Source of the DNA: Roseiarcus sp963787135
GTDB lineage: Bacteria > Pseudomonadota > Alphaproteobacteria > Rhizobiales > Beijerinckiaceae
DNA length: 64,000 nt
NCBI GenBank assembly: GCA_963787135.1
Contig: CAWBBW010000021.1
Coordinates: 1-64,000, forward strand
Direction: 5' to 3'
This document shows, one piece after another, positions 38,704 through 47,258 of the stretch. Both the position numbers and the translations under genes were made by a program. Below the pieces are notes generated by a model that saw only the letters and a list, made by a program, of their open reading frames with translations, made no database searches and had not been told where the DNA came from. Every line of letters starts with the position of its first letter. Within the stretch, counting starts at the first letter, position 1.

Positions 38704-39569
38704 GACGTGATGAGGGTCACGTCGTGGCCCGTCGGCCGTCGGTCGCCATTGCGCTTGGAGGTGGCGGTGCGCGCGGTATCGCCCATGTAATCGCGCTTGA
38801 GGCCCTGGACGAAATGGGAATTCGGCCGATCGCGGTCGCCGGCACCTCGATGGGCGCAGTTATCGGAGCCGCCTATGCCGCCGGCCTCGGGGCACGCGCC
38901 ATTCGTGCACACGTTATGCGTGTGCTGCGCAACAGGTCGGATGTAATGGGCAAGCTCCTGCGCGCTCGTGTCGGCCGCTTTTCAGATCTCGTGCTTCGCG
39001 GCCGAGGAAATCCGGTGCTGCTCGATCCGGAGATTTTTCTCGAACTTTTTTGGCCAGCCGGAATGCCAGAATTCTTTGATGACCTGGCTATCAAGACATT
39101 CGTTGTCGCGACGAACTACTCCGATTGCAACGAGATCGTGTTCAGTTCTGGCCCGCTACGGCCTGCGGTGGCGGGCTCTATGGCCATCCCGGGCCTATTT
39201 CGTCCCGTCGAAAGCGGCGATCGCGTTCTAATCGACGGGGGTGCCGTAAATCCTTTGCCATATGACCTTCTATTCGGCGATGCCGACATTATCATTGCAA
39301 TCGACGTCACATATGGCGGACGGTCGAGATTGAAGCGAGTACCGTCGCCGCTAGAGTCGATGTTTGGCGCGGCGCAAATCATGCAGGGCGCTCTGACGGC
39401 TCAAAAAATCAGGCGACAAAGTCCACACGTTCTCATCCGCCCCAGCGTCGAGCAGTTCGGCTTGTTGGATTTTTTCCGTGCGGGTCAGATTTTGAGAGCC
39501 GCGGAGGCCGTCAGGAAGGATCTTGAAACTGCACTTGAAGCGGAGATGAAGACTTTCCGGCGCGCATGA
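38700..39569 (+). CDS. Patatin-like phospholipase family protein
   Basis: 289 residues from GTG 38700. Oxyanion motif GGGGARGIAHVIALEAL, nucleophile serine in AGTSMGAVIGAAYA (about residue 50) and catalytic Asp in VLIDGGAVNPLPYD (about residue 180) form the Ser-Asp dyad. No signal peptide; RssA-like cytoplasmic esterases are the closest type. Translationally coupled to purD. Its last 59 bases overlap the 3' end of the convergent fmt gene. Confidence 0.9.
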   Translation: MRRDEGHVVARRPSVAIALGGGGARGIAHVIALEALDEMGIRPIAVAGTSMGAVIGAAYAAGLGARAIRAHVMRVLRNRSDVMGKLLRARVGRFSDLVLRGRGNPVLLDPEIFLELFWPAGMPEFFDDLAIKTFVVATNYSDCNEIVFSSGPLRPAVAGSMAIPGLFRPVESGDRVLIDGGAVNPLPYDLLFGDADIIIAIDVTYGGRSRLKRVPSPLESMFGAAQIMQGALTAQKIRRQSPHVLIRPSVEQFGLLDFFRAGQILRAAEAVRKDLETALEAEMKTFRRA

Positions 39570-40491
39570 ACGTCGCTCCCAGAAGCGCCTGTTCCCCTCG
39601 CACGATATCTGGTCCCGGCATCGCCGCGCGGCCCGCTCTTTGCCCTTCGATGATCCGAATAGCGCCGTCCCCGCAGGCGACGGTCATCTCGTCATCGAGG
39701 ATAGTTCCCGGTGTGCCGTTTGCCCCAGTAACCTCAGCCCTCAAGATCTTGATCCGCTCCAGCCGACCTCCAATTGATAGATTGGAAAAGGAGCCAGGCC
39801 TTGGCGATAGTCCGTGAATGTGGTTGCGTATCTCTACTGCGCCGCGCGTCCAGTCGATTTCCGCTTCGTCCTTGCCGATTTTGTGAGCGTAACAGACGCC
39901 GAAGCTCGACTGTTCTCGGAACTCCAGTGAGCCATGCTCCATTGCATTCAAACCGCGCACTGTCAACTTTGCTGCGATTTCAGCAAGCCTTCGAGTTACG
40001 GCCCCGGCGGTGTCCTCGGGTTGTATGGGGACTACCTCTCGCAAGCCCACAGGACCGGTATCGAGCCTTTCCTTCATTTGCATGAGATCAACACCTGTAT
40101 CCACGTCGCCGGCAATTATCGCTCGCTGAATTGGGGCAGCCCCGCGCCACCTGGGCAGCAGCGAGGCATGAAGGTTTAGACAGCCGCCCCTCGGCGCTTC
40201 CAATATTTGCGTGGGCAACAACAGCCCGTAAGCAACAACTACCACGACATCTGCGGCATGACTGCGAAAAACATCCCGCTCGGCTTCGCTTTTCAGTGTG
40301 GCCGGCGTGAGCACTGGGATTCGAAGCAATTCTGCTGCTTCATGGACGGGCGTCTTCTTGATTTCTAACCCGCGACGGCCGCCCGGTTTTGGGCTCCGCG
40401 TGTAGACCGCCAGAACCGCGTGCCCGTCGCGAAAGATTGCGCGCAACGTTGGAACTGCGAATTCCGGCGCGCCCATAAATACTATGCGCAT
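39511..40491 (-). CDS. fmt: Methionyl-tRNA formyltransferase
   Basis: 326 residues from ATG 40491 (MRIVFMGAPEFAVPTLRAI). It formylates initiator Met-tRNA using 10-formyl-THF. Motifs: VVVVAYGLLLP, LNLHASLLPRWRGAAPIQRA with the catalytic Asn-His region, and DTGVDLMQM with the catalytic Asp. The C-terminal tRNA-binding domain follows from about residue 205. def, which usually neighbours fmt, is not in the window. It is the last chromosomal gene before the prophage-like region. Confidence 0.94.
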   Translation of the reverse strand: MRIVFMGAPEFAVPTLRAIFRDGHAVLAVYTRSPKPGGRRGLEIKKTPVHEAAELLRIPVLTPATLKSEAERDVFRSHAADVVVVVAYGLLLPTQILEAPRGGCLNLHASLLPRWRGAAPIQRAIIAGDVDTGVDLMQMKERLDTGPVGLREVVPIQPEDTAGAVTRRLAEIAAKLTVRGLNAMEHGSLEFREQSSFGVCYAHKIGKDEAEIDWTRGAVEIRNHIHGLSPRPGSFSNLSIGGRLERIKILRAEVTGANGTPGTILDDEMTVACGDGAIRIIEGQRAGRAAMPGPDIVRGEQALLGATFMRAGKSSSPLQVQFQDPS

Positions 40492-40829
40492 GTGGTTGGG
40501 AATACCATTCGTGACGAGGATCGTCAAAACTTTGCAGGGCCCAATCTGGAAATTGCGGGCAGGTTAGGCATTATATTCGTGGTGACGCGGTTGCAGATCG
40601 AGTACCTCGCGCCCGCGAGGAGGATGGACGGATCTCCTCCATGTTGAGACCGAGTTCTCCGAGCCATGCGGAGCGCGTCGATAGAGTTTCTTACAACAAG
40701 TGTCTTGCGGCGGCAGCGAATTGGTGACGGCAAACGTAGTCATTGCGTCTCTTCGATCCGTCGGCTCGCGCGAATCCCTGGACGAATTGCGTCGGCTAAA
40801 AAAATGTTGGAAGCGCCGAAATCTTCCAG
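40492..40829. other. Junction between chromosome and prophage-like region
   Basis: 338 bases with no recognisable gene, tRNA or integrase. If the prophage is integrated here, an attachment site should be within or next to it, but with only one end in the window it cannot be identified. Confidence 0.35.
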
Positions 40830-41189
40830 CTACGAGGAACGAGGGTCGAACGCCCTTTCAAAACGTGCCGCTAGGGAATCTAGACGCTCTCCCAATCGAA
40901 TTTCGAGGTCGCGGATATCGGCGCGGGTTGGCAGTGCGCTGATAGTTTCGCGCAGTCGGTAGTGATCGTCGTGCAGAAGCGCCAACCGTTCCGCCAAACG
41001 CAACAGCGCCAATTCATTGCCCGACTGGGTCACGTCAAGATCGTGTCGGTTCTGTCGAACCGCAATTTCGAGCGTGTGCAGGCGCGCCATCAGCCGCCAC
41101 ACGAATGCAGCTGTGCTTGCGCCGATCGAGGTTAATCCGGCGACGGACCATTCAAGAAAGCCCCACGGCGCATTTTCAGGCGATGTCAA
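40830..41189 (-). CDS. Phage membrane protein with coiled coil
   Basis: 119 residues from TTG 41189, chosen because GGAGG lies seven bases upstream. A single membrane helix (WSVAGLTSIGASTAAFVW, about residues 12-30) is followed by long amphipathic helices with heptad spacing (LHTLEIAVRQ, LALLRLAERLALLHDDHY, LEIRLGERLDSLAARFE). The topology resembles small phage membrane proteins near lysis genes. Function unknown. Last gene of the leftward phage block. Confidence 0.55.
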   Translation of the reverse strand: MTSPENAPWGFLEWSVAGLTSIGASTAAFVWRLMARLHTLEIAVRQNRHDLDVTQSGNELALLRLAERLALLHDDHYRLRETISALPTRADIRDLEIRLGERLDSLAARFERAFDPRSS

Positions 41190-41263
41190 AATGACCTCCA
41201 AAATGTCCGGGCAAGCTTCTTGTACGTATCCGGTTCTCGCCGAAGACAATCGGGCGTCTACCT

Positions 41264-41646
41264 TCAAACCCGGCGGCCGCCACGGCTTTCGGAGGTCTGA
41301 GCGTCGCTCACGGGATCGTCGTCTGGCTTGATGCGGCCGTTCGCAATGACCAACGGCCCGAGTTCGAGCGCGAGGGTCGCGAGCCCAACGAGCGGCGCCG
41401 AGGCCGGAAATATGATGGCGAGTAGGGCGAGGCTGTCCTCGCCGATCTGCATCGCGTCTGGCCAGTCGGCAAACTCGGAATCGATGACCCTCTTGAAGGC
41501 CTCCCCAAGTGACGGATCCATCAGGATCCCGGCAACTTGTTTGATGTCGCCGACTGTGATCGCGTTCGGGCCGACGCTGGCAATCGGCTCCGCGCCGCTT
41601 TCCGAGAACGCTGGCGCGACCGAGCAATGGCGTCAAACCAGTTCAT
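41264..41646 (-). CDS. Phage hypothetical protein, probably one frameshift
   Basis: The frame from 41521 down to 41264 is open (85 residues, with hydrophobic LALLAIIFPASAPLVGLATL). Upstream in the same frame the sequence continues sensibly (GDIKQVAGILMD). An ATG at 41646 overlaps the upstream lipoprotein stop as ATGA and reads MNWFDAIAR in another frame. One indel near 41615 would join them into about 127 residues. Not a family I recognise. Confidence 0.45.
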
Positions 41647-41999
41647 TTAGCGAAGTAGGGCGCCAGCGCCGCGTCGATTGAAATGACGTCGAGACCCGCG
41701 ACGACCGGGTTGGTCGGGGAGCCTGCCGCGCAAATCGTGACCGCCTGCGCGTAGTCGTTCCGAAGCTGAGCGTTAAGTGTCCCGGAGATCGGGCCGAGCG
41801 CGGGCAAGCCGGCGCAGAGCTCCGTATAGAGGACGCCAACGTCGGCCGAGGCGGAAGGCGAGAGCTGACCGTTCGACTGACAGCCGCCCAGGGAGGCGGC
41901 AACCAGCGCGAGCACAACGATGGTTCCTAGGCCCTCGCGCCTCTGGCGCATAGCAAGCCGTACTTCGTGTGCAGTAGCGACGAAGACTTTCATGGTCAT
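41643..41999 (-). CDS. Small phage lipoprotein
   Basis: 118 residues from ATG 41999, preceded by AGGAAGG. The hydrophobic segment GTIVVLALVAASLGGC ends in a lipobox (Cys about residue 40); an internal ATG would give a shorter signal peptide. The mature part, about 78 residues, is Ala-rich with two further cysteines. Its position within the lysis end would suit an outer-membrane spanin-like role, but it is not proline-rich and no spanin similarity is seen. Confidence 0.6.
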   Translation of the reverse strand: MTMKVFVATAHEVRLAMRQRREGLGTIVVLALVAASLGGCQSNGQLSPSASADVGVLYTELCAGLPALGPISGTLNAQLRNDYAQAVTICAAGSPTNPVVAGLDVISIDAALAPYFAK

Positions 42000-42504
42000 G
42001 TCCTTCCTAAAGGTTCAGGGTCGTGAGGTGCGCCGCACGGCGGGGCGATTCGTTGGTCCGCGACGACATTGGCGATCGGGAGGCCGACTACGCGCGGCGC
42101 GGTCGGATGAAGATAAAAGACGCTTCAGCGGCGCCTAACGCTCGATGACGCCGACCCGCACTCGACGGCCTCGACGCTCGTGCGAGCAGTGGACCAGTTA
42201 GGGATCAAGAAAGCCGGTGCGCCGGTGGGGCGAGACCTTGAGCCACTGCTGCGGCAAGCGAGCCGAGGCTGACCTTCGGCCAGAGCGCGCCGGCGTCTTG
42301 GCCGAGGCGGCTTCGCGCGGGGGCCTACGCTCCCGATCCAATCTGCCGAGCGCGCGCCGGGCGATCGTGCAAATGTGTGCCGGTCATGACGATGATAAAT
42401 TTTGGCTGGGAAGGCGGGCCAGGCCGCAGCTCAAGATTCGATCGGCGCGAAGCAGCGTCAGCTCGCCAGCGCGACCAGGCAGACGACCACAAGCAGGATG
42501 CAGG
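42000..42504. other. Phage stretch without confident genes
   Basis: 505 bases between the lipoprotein and a small frame at 42505. A 16-residue hydrophobic frame (MTCILLVVVCLVALAS) starts at a GTG overlapping the stop at 42505, continuing the four-base overlap pattern; it may be a membrane peptide. Nothing else was recognised. Confidence 0.3.
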
Positions 42505-42672
42505 TCACGTCTTGGCTCCGTTTCCTTCCCCTGTATGGCGAAGATCTCGCCGAAACTTGCGGCGCCGGCGACGGCTTCGCGACACAGCGCTGAACGGGGA
42601 GTGGCGCGTGATTTGCCCGGCGAGAACGCCGTCGAACCCGGAGGTGATGAGCGAGTCCCAGCTACCAATCAT
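42505..42672 (-). CDS. Possible 55-residue phage protein
   Basis: Starts at an ATG overlapping the stop of the holin-like gene by four bases. The sequence begins MIGSWDSLITSGFDGVLAGQ and turns Arg-rich after residue 31, which may mean a frame error. Support is the overlap only. Confidence 0.3.
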   Translation of the reverse strand: MIGSWDSLITSGFDGVLAGQITRHSPFSAVSRSRRRRRKFRRDLRHTGEGNGAKT

Positions 42673-43070
42673 TTCCGGGCTGGATCCACCGCCGTCATCC
42701 GCGCCTGCAATTTTCCGATCTCTCCGACGACGTACTTCTGTATGTCGGCAGCCGAAAGACCGAGCGCATGCGCAATCTCGGGCAGTTCGGCGATAATGCG
42801 GTTCGCGGCGTCTGCTACGTTCTTGTCACCAATTTTGATCGAGGCAGTTGCGAGATTGTCGGACGCGGCCGCGACAAGCGCGCCCGCTTCTGTCGCTGCC
42901 GTACTCTGCAGCTTCGCCTCGAAGGCCGCGTCGATCTTCACGCCGGTCCATCTGGCAAAGGCATTAACGGCGACGGCGATCAGCGCGGTCACGGCGGCGC
43001 TGGCGATAGGAACGATGACAGGCGCGGAGTCAGCGATGAGCTGGCCCCAGCCGATAGCGGAGTTGTTCAT
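42669..43070 (-). CDS. Holin-like phage membrane protein
   Basis: 133 residues. An N-terminal membrane helix (VIVPIASAAVTALIAVAVNAF, about 18-38) is followed by an Ala-rich helical domain (KIDAAFEAKLQSTAATEAGA). Size, topology and position a few hundred bases after the endolysin are like LLH-type holins. The assignment is from topology, not from a clear motif. Confidence 0.5.
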   Translation of the reverse strand: MNNSAIGWGQLIADSAPVIVPIASAAVTALIAVAVNAFARWTGVKIDAAFEAKLQSTAATEAGALVAAASDNLATASIKIGDKNVADAANRIIAELPEIAHALGLSAADIQKYVVGEIGKLQARMTAVDPARK

Positions 43071-43277
43071 TTCGGGTTGTCCTTTGGGATGCGCGGGAAG
43101 CCGCCGGCGCGCGGGTTACAGAATGAAGCGGTCGACCGGCGCCGCAGCGCCGTCAGACGCGTCAAGCGCCTGCCGTCGGCCGGGTCGCCGACCGTCTCGG
43201 CCGAGCAGCCGCTCCCCATGACTCGCTAGCGGGCGCACCCGTATCGCCGGTCGGGATGGCGCCTCCCGGACGCTCAA

Positions 43278-43391
43278 TCAAAGCGCGACGATCATCTTGT
43301 CGATTTGCGCGGGCCACGATGCCGGCTGATTGTCTGCGAGCAGCTTGCGGGCCTGGGCGACGCGCGTCGTATCAGATGCCGGATAACTCAT
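43278..43391 (-). CDS. Possible 37-residue phage protein overlapping the endolysin end
   Basis: ATG at 43391 lies inside the last codons of the endolysin frame. It reads MSYPASDTTRVAQARKLLAD and ends MIVAL. Alternatively it is the true endolysin C-terminus after an indel. Low support. Confidence 0.3.
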   Translation of the reverse strand: MSYPASDTTRVAQARKLLADNQPASWPAQIDKMIVAL

Positions 43392-43521
43392 TCGTGATCG
43401 CCGCCCGTGTCAGCGGACCAGCAACGCCGTCGGCGACAAGGCCAACGTGCATCTGGAAGCTCTTGATTGCTTGTGTGGTGTTCCAATCCCCGACGCCATT
43501 GACTTCGAGCTTGCCGCCTAG

Positions 43522-45181
43522 CCCGCATTTCTCACGGCCTGGGTGGCCAGACCTTGTGTTGGCGTCGAAAGCGCGCTGGAGGAGGCTGTTGCGACTGCCG
43601 AAGCGGGCGGGACGGCGTCTTGAGGCGAAGGCGGGCATGGGTCGCCTGGCGCCGCCGATGGGCGGCGTTCGACGGGGGCTTTGTGGACTGTGCGCTGTCT
43701 GGTTCGTCAGCGCGCGGCCGCGGCCAGCCGGGCCCGGGCGATCCTGTATTCGCGCTGGTTGGGGAAGGCCGAGGCCATAGCGAGCTTGATGCGGCGGACC
43801 GAGACGCGCACGAGCGCGCCGATCTTGAGAAGCTTGAGACGGATGGTGGCGCAATTGGCCTTGGCGAACTGCGTGCGCTTGAGGCCGATGCGGCGCAAGG
43901 CGCAAATGAGAACGTATGCGAAGGAGGCGAACCACAGCCGCAGCTGATTGGCGCGCATGGTCGCCGTCGAGGTGCGGTCAGCGAAGAGATCGGTCTGGCA
44001 TTCCTTGATCCGGTTCTCCATGTCGCCGCGCGCGCAATAGACCTTCTCGTAGAGGCGGCGGGCCTCGGCCTCCTCAGGCTTGAGCGAGGTGACGACGAAG
44101 CGCGGGTTGGCTTCGCCTTGCGTCCATTCCGCCTTGGCGACGACCCGCCGCTCGCGCGACCAGCTGTCCAGCGTCGACCAGCGGAACTCCTTGAAGCGGC
44201 GCGCCGGCTTTCCGCTCGCCTCCGCCGCGCTCTTGGCCGCCGCAAGCTCGCTTTCGATCATCGTGGCGAGACGAGGATTGCGCGCCAGGCCGAACAGATA
44301 ATCGACGCGATTGGCCTCGCACCAGGCCATCAAGGCCTCGCGGGCGAAGCCGGAATCGGCCCGCAGCAGGATGCGCACATTCGGCCAGCTGGCGCGCAGC
44401 CGCGCCACGATCCGGGCGATCTCCTCCACCGCTCCGGCGCTCGCATCGATGTCGGCTTTGCGAAGCTTCGCCGCCAAGAGATGGCGGCCGCAGAACACGT
44501 AGAGCGGCAGGTAGCAGTAGCAGTCGTAATAGCCGTGGAAGAAGCGGCCTTCCTGATGGCCGTGCAGCGGGTCGTCGGTGGCGTCGAGATCGAGGATGAT
44601 CTGTTTGGGCGGGCTGCGATGGGCCTCCAGAAACAGATCGACCAGCAGCGCCTCGATCATCGCCCCATCGTGGCTGATCTTGTGATAGCGGGTCGGCTCT
44701 GGCCGGCTCAGTTCGAGCCGGTTCAGCGTCGATTTGCCCGCCACCGGCGCGCAATCCTCTCTCCGCGCTTCCAGCTTGCCGGCGAGGATCGCCATCACCG
44801 GGTCATGACGGAGCTGATCATGGTCGATCAGGTCTTCATAGCCCTGCGCCAGTCCGAAGACGCGCTGGCCGATCAGCGTCTTGACCTTGGTGCTCGATCA
44901 GTTCTTGGCAGCGCCAGTCGCGAAAGCAGGCGGCGAAGCGATCGATGACCCCGATCGCCCGATCGGTCGCGCCGAGCAGCAGCGCCCCCGCATCCGAGGT
45001 GATGCTTCCGCCGTCGAAAGCCGCGACCACCCGCCGACCTTCAACGGGTGCAAATCCAAACAAATCCGGGATACACTCTGGTTGCATCGGGGCGCTCCAC
45101 GAATCCTGCTAAGCTGTTGCGATCACAACAAGTTTCGCTGATTAGCAGCCTCGATGCACCTCATAGTTTGAGAAATCCGGG
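43522..45181 (-). mobile_element. IS1380-family insertion sequence with CTAG target duplication
   Basis: 1660 bp. Terminal inverted repeats are CCCGCATTTCTCA (left, 43522-43534) and CCCGGATTTCTCA (right, read inward from 45181), differing at one position. Both ends are flanked by CTAG (43518-43521 and 45182-45185), the four-base duplication expected for this family. It contains one transposase gene reading leftward and sits within the endolysin gene. Confidence 0.9.
43707..45087 (-). pseudogene. IS1380-family transposase, one frameshift
   Basis: The N-terminal frame starts at ATG 45087: GRRVVAAFDGGSITSDAGAL and FAACFRDWRCQELIEH. After an extra C near 44895 it continues in the frame that carries KTLIGQRVFGLA and MAILAGKLEARRED. 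The DDE region includes IILDLDATDDPLHGHQEG, VRILLRADSGFAREAL and YLFGLARNP, and the C-terminus has YEKVYCARGDMENRIKE. About 460 residues in total, normal for IS1380 (DDE, tnp_1-like). As read it is inactive; the frameshift is a single inserted base. Confidence 0.85.
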
Positions 45182-45809
45182 CTAGCGCGTTGAGCGCCTG
45201 TTGGACGCCGGCGACGGTGGAAAGGTCGAGGCCCGCCAACGCCGGCTTTTCGACAGGCGGATTGAGCCGACATGGCGCCGGCGACGCGTCAGGCTCCCAT
45301 GATGCGGGGAAGTCGCCCCTGTCGTATTCCGCCTGAACAGCAGCAACGAAGGTCTCCATCCACCGCGTATCGGTCGACGGATCGCTGTGGCCGCCGCCAG
45401 AGGGCCCTAGGCCCCAATGGCTCTCGATGCCGGGCCCAACGCCGGCGCGCGCATGACGCACTGGGATCTGGAGATAGTGGCAGAGAAAGGCCGTGATCCT
45501 GGTGGTCGCCAAGAGCAGCTCGGGCTTGTAGCCGTTCTTGGCGTAGCCCTCCATCTCGATTCCGACCGAGCGGGAGTTCGCCGCGCAGGCATGCCAGGCG
45601 CGATCAGACAGGTGCACCATTTGCGTGACTTCGCCGCCGTCGCCGCGGACGCAGAAATGCGCTGAGACCTGGCTCTGCGCCATCCGGAAATAGGCGATCG
45701 AGCCCGCGTACGAGCCCTCCATATCGTGGATGATAATTTGGTCGACGCGGACGCCGTGCCGGTCATTGTAATTCGGCGAGGCTACCCATTTGAGTTGAGG
45801 AAGGGGCAT

Positions 45810-46002
45810 TGAGTTTTCCGTTATTTGTGGGAATCGGCGTCCGCAACGCAGGCATGTTGATAGGAGACAATTGCGCCGTATTGATTGACGTAGTCGGCAA
45901 GTCCCGGCGTCAGCGGGGCGAAATTATGTTGAAAAGATCAAAGGCCGTTTTTGTCGAAGCAAAGCGGCCAGCGCTGGGCCCTCCACCGCGCTCGTGGGTG
46001 CC
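45810..46002. other. Short gap ahead of the endolysin
   Basis: Contains an open segment reading GLADYVNQYGAIVSYQHACV on the minus strand without a start codon. It may be the end of a small damaged gene just upstream of the endolysin. Confidence 0.25.
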
Positions 46003-46101
46003 CTAGGCCGCGCCTGCACGTTCAAACCAGAGCAAACCTGATACGCGGTGCCGCCGGCGGCCGAGGGCCCCGAGGCCGACGCTGAAGATACTCTCCGTCA
46101 C
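46003..46101 (-). CDS. Possible 32-residue peptide
   Basis: GTG at 46101 overlaps the stop of the preceding membrane peptide by four bases. Reads MTESIFSVGLGALGRRRHRV. The overlap is the only support; the basic stretch may signal a frame error. Confidence 0.25.
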   Translation of the reverse strand: MTESIFSVGLGALGRRRHRVSGLLWFERAGAA

Positions 46102-46187
46102 ATCCGCCTTGCGATTTCGACGAAGACCCACAGCGCGACCGCGAACGCCCCGGGCCAATAGACCAGGAGGAGGAAAGCTTCCCTCAC
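46098..46187 (-). CDS. 29-residue membrane peptide in the phage envelope cassette
   Basis: GTG at 46187 overlaps the upstream stop by four bases. The peptide is MREAFLLLVYWPGAFAVALW followed by VFVEIARRM. It is a single hydrophobic helix flanked by charges, with a basic end. This is the size of a small accessory membrane subunit or pinholin. Support is coupling plus membrane character. Confidence 0.4.
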   Translation of the reverse strand: MREAFLLLVYWPGAFAVALWVFVEIARRM

Positions 46188-46549
46188 AGTTCGTTCCCGT
46201 CCACATCGAGTATGCCCGTCGCGGAGGCTTTCATCGCGGCAACGAAGGCGGGCGGAACCGTCGTCGGTTGGCAGGCGAGCGACCCAAGCGTCCAGACGAT
46301 TACGCCACCCTTATCGCCCTGATGCTCGAACAGGAATGCGCCGGTGCCGGGGATCTTTCCCTCCAGCGTCGGTGGAACGCCCATGTAGAACCCGCGAAGG
46401 AAATTGAACTGACCTGGCGTCAACGCCGACATGACGACGCCTGGGGCCAGTTCCTTTCTGAGCTTGGCTAGAGACGAACAGGTCTTGTCGGCTGCGAAAG
46501 CGGGAACCGCAACAAGCAACGTGGCAAACGCGAAGGTGGTGCGTAGCAA
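46184..46549 (-). CDS. Secreted small protein in the phage envelope cassette
   Basis: 121 residues from TTG 46549, with AGGAGA nine bases upstream. LLRTTFAFATLLVAVPAFAA is a signal peptide with AFA-A cleavage. The mature part (about 100 residues) contains ELAPGVVMSALTPGQFNFLR, GFYMGVPPTLEGKIPGTG and VIVWTLGSLACQPTTVPPAF; two cysteines could pair. No family known to me. It should act in the periplasm next to the ExbB/ExbD-like proteins. Confidence 0.6.
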   Translation of the reverse strand: MLRTTFAFATLLVAVPAFAADKTCSSLAKLRKELAPGVVMSALTPGQFNFLRGFYMGVPPTLEGKIPGTGAFLFEHQGDKGGVIVWTLGSLACQPTTVPPAFVAAMKASATGILDVDGNEL

Positions 46550-46623
46550 GGGGAATCTCCTATGTGTCGCTGTTCGGCTTGAACCTGAGGACTCCGTCAC
46601 CCTCGATGACGATGATGTTCCGG

Positions 46624-46725
46624 TCAAAGTCGTCTCGGATATCCAAATGGCCTCACGTGCAGACCAAGAGCGATCGTTGCGCCGACGAGGGCGCCGACGA
46701 AGTATGCGATCTGGGCATTTGTCAT
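46624..46725 (-). CDS. 33-residue membrane peptide in the phage envelope cassette
   Basis: ATG at 46725 overlaps the stop of the previous gene as ATGA. The peptide MTNAQIAYFVGALVGATIAL is a membrane helix, followed by GLHVRPFGYPRRL with a basic tail. Too short for routine gene calling. A further tiny acidic frame (TTG start near 46645) may follow before the secreted protein gene. Confidence 0.4.
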   Translation of the reverse strand: MTNAQIAYFVGALVGATIALGLHVRPFGYPRRL

Positions 46726-47258
46726 CACTCGTCCTTCTGCGGCAGAGGGAACGCCTTGACGTCGATCGTGTAGCCGTTCGTGTTGTCGGTCGTTGAGAGC
46801 GCGGCGACCGGATGTTCGCCGGGCTTCTTGCTCTGCGAGCCGTGCTTGGCGAGCATGACACGTTCACCCTTCGCCATTTCCTGCTGGGCGTCGCGAAGCG
46901 TCTTTTTCATCCGCGCCGTCAACGGTGTTTCGTAGGCCCGAGGAATATCCTGCTCTGAGCTTGTCGAAGCAGAAGCGTCGACCCGAAGCCATAGATCCGC
47001 GAGGCCGGCATCGTCATGCGCGACGAAGGCGACGAGTTCCGCGCGCTCGGGCAACTGGTCGAACGACGCCGTGAGCGGCAGGCCAAGCAGGGAATTGACG
47101 GTGGTCGGCGACCAGCAGGCCAGAGCCACGTGGATCGTCGGGATGGCGATCTTAGCCGCAAGCGGCGCGCTGGACGTACGGAATAGCCATGCGACGACGA
47201 TTGCACTCGCGGCGAGCATGCCGCCGAAGGAGACAATAAAGGCATTCAGGAAACTCAT
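46725..47258 (-). CDS. Single-pass membrane protein of the phage envelope cassette
   Basis: 177 residues from ATG 47258, overlapping the ExbD-like stop (ATGA). N-terminal membrane helix FIVSFGGMLAASAIVVAWLF (about 7-26), possibly a second hydrophobic stretch AKIAIPTIHVALACW (about 34-48). The rest is soluble: ELVAFVAHDDAGLADLWLRV, a predicted helical TARMKKTLRDAQQEMAKGER, and a beta-like tail NGYTIDVKAFPLPQ. No family recognised. Likely anchored in the inner membrane with a periplasmic domain, as a third subunit of the module. Confidence 0.6.
   Translation of the reverse strand: MSFLNAFIVSFGGMLAASAIVVAWLFRTSSAPLAAKIAIPTIHVALACWSPTTVNSLLGLPLTASFDQLPERAELVAFVAHDDAGLADLWLRVDASASTSSEQDIPRAYETPLTARMKKTLRDAQQEMAKGERVMLAKHGSQSKKPGEHPVAALSTTDNTNGYTIDVKAFPLPQKDE

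Larger units (their letters stand above)
43372..45809 (-). pseudogene. Endolysin: N-acetylmuramoyl-L-alanine amidase, split by an insertion sequence
   Basis: From ATG 45809 the N-terminal part is an Amidase_2 domain: zinc ligand His in IIIHDMEGSYAG, SAHFCVRGDGGEVTQMVHL, AWHACAANSRSVGIEMEGYA and SHWGLGPSGGGHSDP. It breaks at GVQQALNAL (45182). The rest, GGKLEVNGVGDWNTTQAIKS and VADGVAGPLTRAAI, resumes at 43517 and ends at 43374; it is a PG_binding_1 domain. Removing the IS plus one CTAG copy joins ALNAL to GGKLE in frame and gives about 260 residues. It would cleave host peptidoglycan at lysis. As it stands the amidase domain may still be made with a foreign tail. Confidence 0.85.

Noticed and set aside
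42217..43221. 334-codon plus-strand frame
   Set aside because: Antisense to the holin-like gene and its neighbours; Arg/Ser/Ala-rich shadow composition.
43554..44948. 464-codon plus-strand frame inside the IS element
   Set aside because: Antisense to the IS1380 transposase, whose motifs are clear on the minus strand.
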